5,105 bases of DNA, from the NCBI GenBank assembly GCA_018609935.1, contig JAHENH010000117.1:1-5105 (forward strand), in the 5' to 3' direction. Positions 1-4,864 of the stretch are shown here, piece after piece; within the stretch, counting starts at the first letter, position 1, and every line of letters begins with the position of its first letter. This DNA comes from Halobacteriales archaeon. GTDB taxonomy: Archaea; Halobacteriota; Halobacteria; Halorutilales; JAHENH01. A program made the position numbers and the translations under genes. The notes below the pieces were generated by a model. It ran no database searches. It saw only the letters and a list, made by a program, of their open reading frames with translations, and was not told where the DNA came from.

Positions 1-48
1 AGCAGCTTCAGATGTAATTTCTACAATTTCTTCTTCTGTATCTTCCAT
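1..48 (-). CDS. N-terminal fragment of a hypothetical protein, cut by the window edge
   Basis: An ATG at 48 opens a frame that stays open to base 1, giving MEDTEEEIVEITSEAA. Only these 16 strongly acidic residues are visible, so no domain can be recognised. It lies 62 bp downstream of, and on the same strand as, the DmsA-like gene, and no T-rich terminator for that strand lies between them, so co-transcription is plausible. A TATA-like box about 30 bp before the ATG suggests it may also have its own promoter. By position, a partner of the molybdoenzyme (an Fe-S subunit, or a TorD/DmsD-type maturation chaperone, whose helical start would suit SEAA) is a reasonable guess, but that is inference from context. 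There is no Shine-Dalgarno site before the ATG. Confidence 0.55.
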   Translation of the reverse strand, partial: MEDTEEEIVEITSEAA

Positions 49-70
49 TTTTTATTTTTTGAGCTACTAT

Positions 71-94
71 TCTAGTTTTTATAACTTTTCTAGA
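71..94. repeat. Short inverted repeat TCTAG-N14-CTAGA around a TATA-like box
   Basis: TCTAG at 71-75 and CTAGA at 90-94 are perfect inverted copies separated by 14 bp, with half-site centres 19 bp apart, close to two helical turns. The TATA-like box of the minus-strand gene starting at 48 lies inside the spacer. This could be an operator for a dimeric regulator, but 5-bp arms in AT-rich DNA can occur by chance. Confidence 0.25.
77..84 (-). promoter_or_regulatory. Possible TATA box for the gene starting at 48
   Basis: The minus strand reads TTATAAAA at -36 to -29 relative to the ATG at 48. With the usual archaeal spacing of about 26 bp from box centre to transcription start, transcription would begin only a few bases before the ATG. 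This fits a very short leader and the absence of a ribosome binding site. Confidence 0.35.
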
Positions 95-110
95 TTTTTT
101 ATTTTTAATT

Positions 111-2414
111 TTATGTTATATTTTGGATAGGATGGTCGTCTTCTTTGTATCTTGTGATATTATGTACTGGATATTTTTCATTTTTTTCGAAATCAACATA
201 GCTTGTATTAACAGTAGTTGCATTAGAATATGGTGTGGTTGTTGATCTGGTAAGATTGTTTGAAGATCCATTTAAATCAACGTTGGATTCTTCATCTTTT
301 TCAAACCATCTACCTTGAGGTAGATATGCACATCCTTCAATTATTTCATCTGAAACTTGTGCTATTGCCATACTAGCTCCTATATCATTGAAAACTCTGA
401 CTTTATCACCATCTTCTATATCTCTTTTTTCGGCATCTTTTTCATTTATATAGATTCTAGGTTTTCTTTCCTGTGGATTTATATCTACATTAGCAAAAGT
501 AGAATTTGTTCTGTATTTGTTAGCAGAGGTTATAAGTCTAACTGGATATTCATCTGTATCCCATCCAGGTATATCTGAATCTTCTATCCATCTAGGTATA
601 GATGGAGTGTTTTCCTCTTCGGAATCCTCTAATTTCTGTGAGCTAATCTCAATTTTACCTGAAGGTGTATTATATGGTTCACCTTCTTTTACCTGTTTTT
701 CAAACGGTAAAGCATCAGAATGTATATGTTTATCAGGCCAGAAAATACCATTTTCTTTAAATTCTTCAAAATCAAAGCCTTCAAATTCGGCTTCATCTAC
801 AAATTCTCTTAACCATGCTTCTTCACCAAAATCTTCAAGTTCATGTTTAGGATTAAAGTCATTTACAATTCCTAGCTTTTGAGCTAATAGAGTGAAAATT
901 GCGAAATCTGACTTACTTTCCCATTTTGGCTCTATAAATTTTGGACAATACATAAAGAATTCTCCTCCTTTCCAGACCCAGTCTTCATTTATACCTCTTC
1001 TTTCGAACATAGTACAGACAGGTAGAACAACGTCTGCATGTTTTGCTGTAGGAGACATAAACTGTTCGTGTTGAACTATAAAGTCTGCGCTGGTCCAAGC
1101 TTCAACTGCTTTCTCTACGTTTCCATGCTGGTTTAGATAGTTTCCTGCTACATTATAGATAAGTTTTATCTCATCTTCTGTTCCTTTATTGTCAAGGATG
1201 TAGTCTGCCCATTCTGCTACTTCTATACATAGTCCATTTTCGTTTTTTGGAATTTCAAAGGATCCATCGAAAATTTGTCTTGGAGGTTCATAGGGTCGGG
1301 GAATTGAATCTGGAGGTAAAGTAATTTTCGCTGCAAAATTTACTCCCCCATTACCCCCGCCGGGAATACCTACATTGCCTGTAATAGAAGGTAACATCAT
1401 TGCTGCTCTGGCAGCTTGTTCACCTCTGTATTGTCTTTGGATAGACCATCCAGGATATAGACCTGCTGCATCTGCTTCACCGTATTCTTTTGCTAATTCA
1501 GATATTTTCTCAGATGATACACCACATTTTTCCTCTGCCCAATCTGTGTTTTTTACTTGTCCGTCTTCTTCTCCAAATAGATATTTTCTGTATTCCTCGA
1601 AACCATGTGTGTTTTGTTTTATAAATTCTGTGTCATGTAGATCTTGATCTATAATTTCATGGGCCATAGCAAGTAGCATAGCAGTATCTGATCCAGGTAT
1701 AATTGGTATCCATTCATGTGCACGTTTTGCTGTCTTTGATTCTCTTGGATCAACAACTACTGTCTTTATACCTTGTCTTACGGCTTTTGGAAATGCATGT
1801 TGGCTTGTTACTCCGTGCTGGCTAACTAATGGATTAGCACCCCAGAAAATAAGAAGATCACTGTTTAGCCAGTCTTCTGAGGGGTGATCTGTAATTGGAG
1901 TTCCATAGGTAATTTCACTCATTATTTCTGCAGCTCTGGCACTATAATGGCCGGTTGTTTCTACACAACCACCAAAAGTACTAAAGAATCTTTTTATAAG
2001 TCCTCTAGGAGTATTTAATGCTGCATGAAGGTTTACCTCTTGTCCTAGACCCATTATAGATTTGTATCCATGGTTTTCTTTTGTTTCTAGTATTTTCTCT
2101 GATATTACATCTAATGCTTCATCCCAACTTACTCTTTCAAAGGAGTTTTCTTTACCTCTGGGTCCATTTTTTCTCATTAATGGATATTTTAATCTATTGG
2201 GATGATGGAATTTCTTAAGCTGTCCTTTTATACCTCTGGTACAAGCTGTTAGTGCTGGATGTTCTCCATTCCCTCCAAGCCCTCCTTGTTCTGTTGTTAT
2301 TTTTTGAGGGATTCCATCGTCATCCATATGAACAAATAACTTACATCTTGCACCACAATCATCTTGACAAGTTGTTAAAACTGTTTCATCATAATTTTCT
2401 ACATCAACACCCAT
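111..2414 (-). CDS. Molybdopterin oxidoreductase, DMSO reductase (DmsA/YnfE-like) catalytic subunit, without Tat signal
   Basis: A complete 767-residue Mo/W-bisPGD oxidoreductase. Residues about 10-70 form the N-terminal [4Fe-4S] domain, with C16, C20, C24 and C58 in the C-x3-C-x3-C...C-T-R-G pattern of DmsA. Residues about 74-510 are the molybdopterin domain, with DmsA-like blocks RLKYPL, GWSIQRQ, SITGNVGIPGG, AGNYLNQHGN and AKHADVVLPVCT. About 623-745 is the C-terminal dinucleotide-binding domain (INEKDAEKRDIEDGDKVRVF). S158 in GHYSA aligns with the serine that ligates Mo in DmsA (GDYSS), which favours a DMSO/TMAO/N- or S-oxide-type reductase; the true substrate is unknown. DmsA homologues usually carry a Tat leader, but here the protein starts just before the first cysteine, and the open frame upstream of the ATG has no RR motif, so a cytoplasmic enzyme is inferred. 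About 20 residues extend past the usual C-terminus. No DmsB or membrane anchor gene is visible; one could lie beyond the left edge. Confidence 0.93.
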   Translation of the reverse strand: MGVDVENYDETVLTTCQDDCGARCKLFVHMDDDGIPQKITTEQGGLGGNGEHPALTACTRGIKGQLKKFHHPNRLKYPLMRKNGPRGKENSFERVSWDEALDVISEKILETKENHGYKSIMGLGQEVNLHAALNTPRGLIKRFFSTFGGCVETTGHYSARAAEIMSEITYGTPITDHPSEDWLNSDLLIFWGANPLVSQHGVTSQHAFPKAVRQGIKTVVVDPRESKTAKRAHEWIPIIPGSDTAMLLAMAHEIIDQDLHDTEFIKQNTHGFEEYRKYLFGEEDGQVKNTDWAEEKCGVSSEKISELAKEYGEADAAGLYPGWSIQRQYRGEQAARAAMMLPSITGNVGIPGGGNGGVNFAAKITLPPDSIPRPYEPPRQIFDGSFEIPKNENGLCIEVAEWADYILDNKGTEDEIKLIYNVAGNYLNQHGNVEKAVEAWTSADFIVQHEQFMSPTAKHADVVLPVCTMFERRGINEDWVWKGGEFFMYCPKFIEPKWESKSDFAIFTLLAQKLGIVNDFNPKHELEDFGEEAWLREFVDEAEFEGFDFEEFKENGIFWPDKHIHSDALPFEKQVKEGEPYNTPSGKIEISSQKLEDSEEENTPSIPRWIEDSDIPGWDTDEYPVRLITSANKYRTNSTFANVDINPQERKPRIYINEKDAEKRDIEDGDKVRVFNDIGASMAIAQVSDEIIEGCAYLPQGRWFEKDEESNVDLNGSSNNLTRSTTTPYSNATTVNTSYVDFEKNEKYPVHNITRYKEDDHPIQNIT

Positions 2415-2434
2415 AATTCTGGTAAAATTAAAAG

Positions 2435-2442
2435 TATTTAAG
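2435..2442 (-). promoter_or_regulatory. Probable TATA-like box of the DmsA-like gene
   Basis: The minus strand reads CTTAAATA at -28 to -21 from the ATG at 2414, the spacing expected for an archaeal leaderless transcript. No Shine-Dalgarno sequence precedes the ATG (the bases are TTTTACCAGAATT), which supports leaderless translation and this choice of start. The surrounding DNA is very AT-rich, so chance boxes are common. Confidence 0.4.
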
Positions 2443-2698
2443 ATTTATGCCGATAAAATATTTTTATTTTTTATATCTTATATATATTTTATAAAATATT
2501 TTATAATTAACTTAAAATTTGTACAATTAAACTTTTTAGAGTATAATGTTAGTCTTTATAAAATTTTATATAAAATATGTCAAATTCAAAACCAATATTT
2601 TAAAATTATATTAATTTTAATTCTCTATTTCTTTTAATGCTTTAAAAAATATACAATAAAAGTAATAAAAATTATAAGAATTCTATATAAAACAGTTT
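2443..2698. other. AT-rich intergenic stretch, nothing recognisable
   Basis: This part of the gap upstream of the DmsA-like gene is extremely AT-rich, with many TATA-like strings and frequent stops in all frames. I see no RNA gene, no strong hairpin and no clear coding segment. A ten-residue minus-strand tail, FKALKEIEN followed by TAA near 2626, looks faintly protein-like and could be the end of the decayed frame described to its right, but this cannot be supported further. Confidence 0.5.
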
Positions 2699-2842
2699 TT
2701 ACAATTGTTCTAGATAACTCTTGATTTGTTTGTCTAGTTATTTTTTTCTATCATATAGATAAACCAGTGATAATAATTCGGGTTTATTCATGTAATTACT
2801 GGTAATTTTTTTGAATGCAGGTTTAAAACCGTTTTTTTTCTT
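2699..2842 (-). pseudogene. Doubtful remnant of a small protein gene, interrupted by TAA codons
   Basis: In one minus-strand frame, an ATG at 2791 begins MNKPELLSLVYLYDRKK, then TAA at 2740, then LDKQIKSYLEQL, then TAA at 2701. The frame is also open upstream of that ATG to 2842. The mix of charged and aliphatic residues looks more like a real helical protein than translated AT-rich spacer, and the second piece (DKQIKSYL) resembles the recognition-helix region of small helix-turn-helix regulators. I do not recognise a family. It directly follows the truncated DUF1059-like frame, so the two may be parts of one decaying region. Chance coding is a serious alternative. Confidence 0.2.
2763..2803. 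repeat. Inverted repeat ACCAGT...ACTGGT
   Basis: ACCAGT at 2763-2768 is the perfect inverse of ACTGGT at 2798-2803. The match extends to 9 of 11 bases per arm (ACCAGTGATAA against ACCAGTAATTA). A run of seven T follows on the plus strand from 2805. It could form a hairpin or be a protein-binding site. There is no plus-strand gene ending here for it to terminate. Confidence 0.3.
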
Positions 2843-2941
2843 CTATAGTTTCACATCATGCATTTAAATTATTTCTTCTTCATCTTTTGAACGAATTAAG
2901 AAAACACAATCAGATTTTCCACATTCAAATTGTTTCGACAT
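2843..2941 (-). pseudogene. DUF1059-like small protein, apparently truncated after 25 codons
   Basis: An ATG at 2941 opens a 25-codon frame whose product begins MSKQFECGKSDCVFLIRS and continues KDEEEII before TAA at 2866-2864. The pattern, a Cys-containing start (C7 and C12), the hydrophobic strand VFLIR and then an acidic D/E-E-E helix start, is that of the N-terminal half of DUF1059 family proteins, which are usually 50-60 residues with a following helix carrying His residues (HaxxxH-like). After the TAA the same frame gives MHDVKL and then TAG; MHDV resembles that missing His helix. I read this as a gene broken by a stop or a small deletion. It may instead be a genuine very short protein. 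It lies downstream of the NosL-like gene on the same strand, about 110 bp from its stop. Confidence 0.45.
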
Positions 2942-2960
2942 TTTGACAAGCTAAGTGATT

Positions 2961-2972
2961 AAAAAATAAAAA
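2961..2972 (-). terminator. Possible T-rich terminator after the NosL-like gene
   Basis: The minus strand reads TTTTTATTTTTT about 85 bases past the stop of the NosL-like gene. Archaeal termination commonly uses such T-rich tracts in the sense strand without a hairpin. AT-rich background limits confidence, and the same tract lies 20-31 bp before the ATG of the DUF1059-like remnant, so it could belong to that promoter. Confidence 0.3.
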
Positions 2973-3054
2973 GTTAAATATTATTATATATTTTTTGATT
3001 TAGTTGATTAATAAGATTAATTTTAAGATAAATTTGATACATTTAGAAGTATTT

Positions 3055-3651
3055 CTAATCTTTTTTAATATAGTTGTTTATCCATTCAAAGGTTATATCA
3101 TCAAAAGATAGTATTTCTCCTCCATATTTATTCGTGAATTCTTCTATATCATTTTGTTTTGAGAAAGGAATAAGTTCTTTACCCATACCACCTAAAACAT
3201 TACTTTCAGCTATATATTTTACTTCTCTAGCATGATTAAATGTCTCTGGTTGTGTATGGGTAGAAATATATTTTTTCTCTCTAACTGTCTCAACCGTATA
3301 GTTTATCTTTGAATAGTCTGTGACATAGATAGCTATTTCTTCCCATCCTAGCTCTTTGTGTTCGAAGTAGTAGGGAAATAAGCCATGAATTAAGGTATGA
3401 AACCATGCAGGGTTATCATGTCCTTCAGGAGAATTATCTCTATAAAATATTTGACCATTTGGCCCAAAATGTTCACCTATAACCATACCGCCCTGATCGT
3501 CAGTTTTCCCTCCAGACAAATCAATAGGACTAGGAACATCTGTTTCTCCCATGTCTTCGTTTCTACTTCCCATACATCCAGACAGAAACATTAAACTACC
3601 GACTGATGTTAACAATTTCCTACGACTTAATCCCCAAATTTCTTCTTCCAT
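3055..3651 (-). CDS. NosL-family Tat lipoprotein lacking the CxxCGM copper motif
   Basis: A 198-residue protein from the ATG at 3651; a TTG at 3657 would add only two residues and is less likely. The N-terminus has a Tat motif (LSRRKLL, R10-R11), a hydrophobic stretch and a lipobox LSGC with C26, so an exported, lipid-anchored protein is expected. The rest matches haloarchaeal NosL-like proteins: GMVIGEHFGPNGQIFY (55-70), SPEGHDNPAWF, LFPYYFEH, IYVTDYS (108-114), ISTHTQPETF, GGMGKELIPF (154-163) and YGGEILSFDDI (176-186). NosL of denitrifiers is a Cu(I) chaperone for the CuZ site of nitrous-oxide reductase. Here the usual cysteines before GM are replaced (DDQGGM, 51-56), and C26 is the only cysteine, so the classical copper site appears lost although M56, M156 and several His remain. 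No nos genes adjoin it in this window, and its actual role is uncertain. Confidence 0.85.
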   Translation of the reverse strand: MEEEIWGLSRRKLLTSVGSLMFLSGCMGSRNEDMGETDVPSPIDLSGGKTDDQGGMVIGEHFGPNGQIFYRDNSPEGHDNPAWFHTLIHGLFPYYFEHKELGWEEIAIYVTDYSKINYTVETVREKKYISTHTQPETFNHAREVKYIAESNVLGGMGKELIPFSKQNDIEEFTNKYGGEILSFDDITFEWINNYIKKD

Positions 3652-3658
3652 AGCCAAT

Positions 3659-3699
3659 TTTACATTTTCATTTTTAAAATAGCTTAGCTAAAATGTAAA
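3659..3699. promoter_or_regulatory. Candidate operator: perfect 10-bp inverted repeat upstream of the NosL-like gene
   Basis: TTTACATTTT at 3659-3668 and AAAATGTAAA at 3690-3699 are perfect inverted copies with a 21-bp spacer; half-site centres are 31 bp apart, about three helical turns. The spacer contains the TATA-like box and an AGCTTAGCT element at 3681-3689 sitting where the BRE would be. A repressor bound here would cover the promoter. Arms of ten bases containing the less common C and G at the same positions make chance less likely than for the other repeats in the window. Confidence 0.55.
3672..3679 (-). promoter_or_regulatory. Probable TATA-like box of the NosL-like gene
   Basis: TTTTAAAA lies at -28 to -21 relative to the ATG at 3651, matching leaderless archaeal transcription, and there is no Shine-Dalgarno site before the ATG (AAAATTGGCT). 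This spacing is one reason for preferring the ATG at 3651 over the TTG at 3657. Confidence 0.45.
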
Positions 3700-3819
3700 C
3701 TATAAATACAATAAAAAATTTAGATCTAAAAAAATAATATTTAATTATACTCTTTTATATAAAATATTTAAATTCGTTTAAAATTTATTAAAAATTACAC
3801 CTTTTACCCAATATATAAT

Positions 3820-3830
3820 AAAATAAAAAT
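3820..3830 (-). terminator. Possible T-rich terminator after the hemerythrin-like gene
   Basis: The minus strand reads ATTTTTATTTT about 55-65 bases past the stop of the hemerythrin-like gene, in a 225-bp gap that also contains the promoter of the NosL-like gene. Together these suggest two separate transcription units rather than an operon. Confidence 0.3.
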
Positions 3831-3882
3831 TATTTTTTAAAATATTAATAATTTTATATAGACTTAAAATATTATGTCAACC

Positions 3883-4395
3883 CTAGTTTTTAGAGGCTAT
3901 TTCTTTGGGTGTTTTTCTGATTGTTTTATCGTATTCTAGTAGTGGTATGTTTTCTTTTTTTGCTTTTTGCATGCTGTTTTTTATTTCTTTTATTTGTTTG
4001 TCTGAGAATTTTTCCATATATACTTTAAGTCCTTCACAGTCACTTACATGTATTAATAAAGGAGAGATTATATCATATATTGATTCTTTCTTTTCTTTTG
4101 GTATAGAATCATTCTCCAATAGTTCTTTTAGTTCCTTAGCTTTTTCTATTGATTTATCATGTTCTTTTATTAGTTCGACTACTTGGTCTTTCCCAAAAAA
4201 ATCCACTAAAGCCGGATATAATGCATCCTCCTCATATTTAAAATGAGGTCCAGTAAGACTATTTAGCTCATCTAAATTCTCTCTTGCCCTTCTCACATCA
4301 CCATCTTTAATATTTTCAACCAAATCCAACAACAAATCCCTAACTTCCCTGTGTTCCCTACTAAACTGCTCAAACACTTCTTTACTAGCTGACAT
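3883..4395 (-). CDS. Hemerythrin-like (HHE domain) protein
   Basis: A 170-residue protein from the ATG at 4395; a TTG at 4422 would add nine hydrophobic residues that overlap TATA-like DNA and is unlikely. The HHE pattern is visible: H15 in SREHREVRDLL (helix 1), H51-x3-E55 in GPHFKYEEDALYP (helix 2), H79 in KEHDKSIEKAKE (helix 3) and H116-x4-E121 in LLIHVSDCEGL (helix 4). These would form a carboxylate-bridged di-iron site in a four-helix bundle. The last position is Glu where canonical hemerythrins have Asp, and only four His are in place rather than five. Such cytoplasmic proteins bind or sense O2, NO or iron, or repair Fe-S clusters; which applies here cannot be told. The Lys-rich tail after about residue 130 is outside the domain. 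Third codon positions switch from mostly G/T at the 5' end to mostly A/C at the 3' end. Confidence 0.85.
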   Translation of the reverse strand: MSASKEVFEQFSREHREVRDLLLDLVENIKDGDVRRARENLDELNSLTGPHFKYEEDALYPALVDFFGKDQVVELIKEHDKSIEKAKELKELLENDSIPKEKKESIYDIISPLLIHVSDCEGLKVYMEKFSDKQIKEIKNSMQKAKKENIPLLEYDKTIRKTPKEIASKN

Positions 4396-4430
4396 ATAAA
4401 AACATATACTATAAACAAACAATAAAACAC

Positions 4431-4438
4431 TGATATAG
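4431..4438 (-). promoter_or_regulatory. Possible TATA box of the hemerythrin-like gene
   Basis: The minus strand reads CTATATCA at -43 to -36 from the ATG at 4395, which would place the transcription start about 14 bases before the ATG. A nearer TATA-like string (TTTATAGTATATG, -20 to -8) is too close to the ATG to serve this start. Confidence 0.3.
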
Positions 4439-4596
4439 GCAAAAACTACCGGAAAAACCGCAAAAATTTAAAGAAAACCAAAATATAAAGGGACAAAACT
4501 AAAATAAACTAATATAAAAACAAGATTGAAACAAATAAAAAACAACCTATAATCCCACAAACAACTCTAAAGAGTATTCCCAGACCTAGAACTTTT

Positions 4597-4629
4597 TTGA
4601 TTTATCCATCTCAATAAAAGGAAAATCAA
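4597..4629. repeat. Inverted repeat TTGATTT...AAATCAA
   Basis: TTGATTT at 4597-4603 and AAATCAA at 4623-4629 are perfect 7-bp inverted copies with a 19-bp spacer, in the divergent intergenic region. It is a possible regulator-binding site, but the arms are short and AT-rich. Confidence 0.25.
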
Positions 4630-4711
4630 TAATCCACTTTCTAAGAGTATATATTTATTGAAACTTCACTACAAGACATTAATAATAAATCTAAAATTTT
4701 TTATTACGTAT

Positions 4712-4719
4712 CTATATAT
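4712..4719 (+). promoter_or_regulatory. Possible TATA box for the small ORF and halocyanin-like gene
   Basis: CTATATAT at 4712-4719 would direct a transcription start near 4742, about 36 bases before the ATG of the small ORF at 4778 and about 120 bases before the halocyanin-like start. Another TATA-like string, GTATATAT at 4647-4654, is an alternative. Confidence 0.3.
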
Positions 4720-4777
4720 TTTCAAATTTTGGCAATGGAAACTAGTATTTTTACAAAAAAAAGTTATAGACCACCCC

Positions 4778-4864
4778 ATGATTTATATTGCAAAAAATAA
4801 AATTATTAATGTGGTAGATTTTCGACCTCTAAATGAACTGGTTAAAAAACAAGGGGGAGATTAA
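4778..4864 (+). CDS. Small ORF overlapping the halocyanin-like start
   Basis: An ATG at 4778 opens a 28-codon frame beginning MIYIAKNKIINVVDFRPL and ending in NELVKKQGGD, with its TAA sharing one base with the next ATG (TAATG), an arrangement typical of translational coupling. The frame is open further upstream to a TTG at 4658, giving 68 residues, but that extra part is Phe/Leu/Lys/Tyr-rich and looks like translated AT-rich spacer. The segment NVVDFRPLNELVKKQGG looks protein-like, as if it were the C-terminal end of something larger, but I recognise no family. It may be a leader peptide, a small partner protein, a remnant, or an open frame by chance. Confidence 0.35.
   Translation: MIYIAKNKIINVVDFRPLNELVKKQGGD
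4853..4861 (+). promoter_or_regulatory. Possible ribosome binding site of the halocyanin-like gene
   Basis: GGGGGAGAT matches the archaeal Shine-Dalgarno sequence GGAGGTGAT at 7 of 9 positions, ending two bases before the ATG at 4864. It is the only SD-like site before a gene start in this window, which would fit translation of an internal gene after the overlapping small ORF. The spacing is short, and a G-run encoding Gly could explain it equally well. Confidence 0.35.

Larger units (their letters stand above)
4439..4734. other. Divergent intergenic region between the hemerythrin-like and halocyanin-like genes
   Basis: No convincing gene is seen here. From about 4290 to 4560 the plus strand is strikingly rich in A and C and poor in G and T, a bias that continues from the hemerythrin 5' coding part into non-coding DNA. 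A perfect ACTCT-AA-AGAGT palindrome lies at 4564-4575, AAGAGTAT occurs at 4570-4577 and again at 4643-4650, and TTGATTT/AAATCAA arms lie at 4597-4629. These may be regulatory for the divergent genes, but none matches a site I recognise. Confidence 0.45.

Noticed and set aside
357..1647. Several plus-strand open frames of 60-121 codons inside the DmsA-like gene
   Set aside because: They lie antisense to a full-length, well-conserved gene, have Ser/Cys/Phe-rich translations without domain character, and are explained as shadows of its codon bias.
2843..2866. Stop-codon recoding (for example TAG as pyrrolysine) to read through the DUF1059-like frame
   Set aside because: The first interrupting stop is TAA and further TAA codons follow in the same frame, so pyrrolysine recoding would not restore a protein.
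3397..3594. Plus-strand 65-codon open frame over the NosL-like gene
   Set aside because: It is antisense to a recognisable protein, has no recognisable motif, and has no TATA-like box in good position.
3905..4246. Plus-strand 113-codon open frame over the hemerythrin-like gene
   Set aside because: The Ser/Phe/Ile-rich translation is the mirror of the Lys/Glu-rich hemerythrin codons; the metal-ligand pattern on the minus strand is decisive.
4396..4422. Nine-residue N-terminal extension of the hemerythrin-like protein from a TTG
   Set aside because: The extension is hydrophobic, unlike the family, and lies in promoter-like TATA DNA; the ATG at 4395 gives a normal start.
4423..4660. Possible structured RNA or riboswitch in the divergent intergenic region
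   Set aside because: Only short isolated palindromes are present (ACTCT-AA-AGAGT; TTGATTT/AAATCAA), with no multi-helix layout and no GC-rich stems as expected for RNA genes.
4658..4777. N-terminal extension of the small plus-strand ORF from a TTG start
   Set aside because: The added residues are Phe, Leu, Lys, Tyr and Ile-rich as expected from translated AT-rich spacer, and they cross the likely TATA boxes at 4647-4654 and 4712-4719.
4735..4800. 21-codon plus-strand frame METSIFTKKSYRPPHDLYCKK
   Set aside because: It is short, in a different frame from the better small ORF, and has no supporting motif; a frameshift joining it to the 4778 frame cannot be shown.
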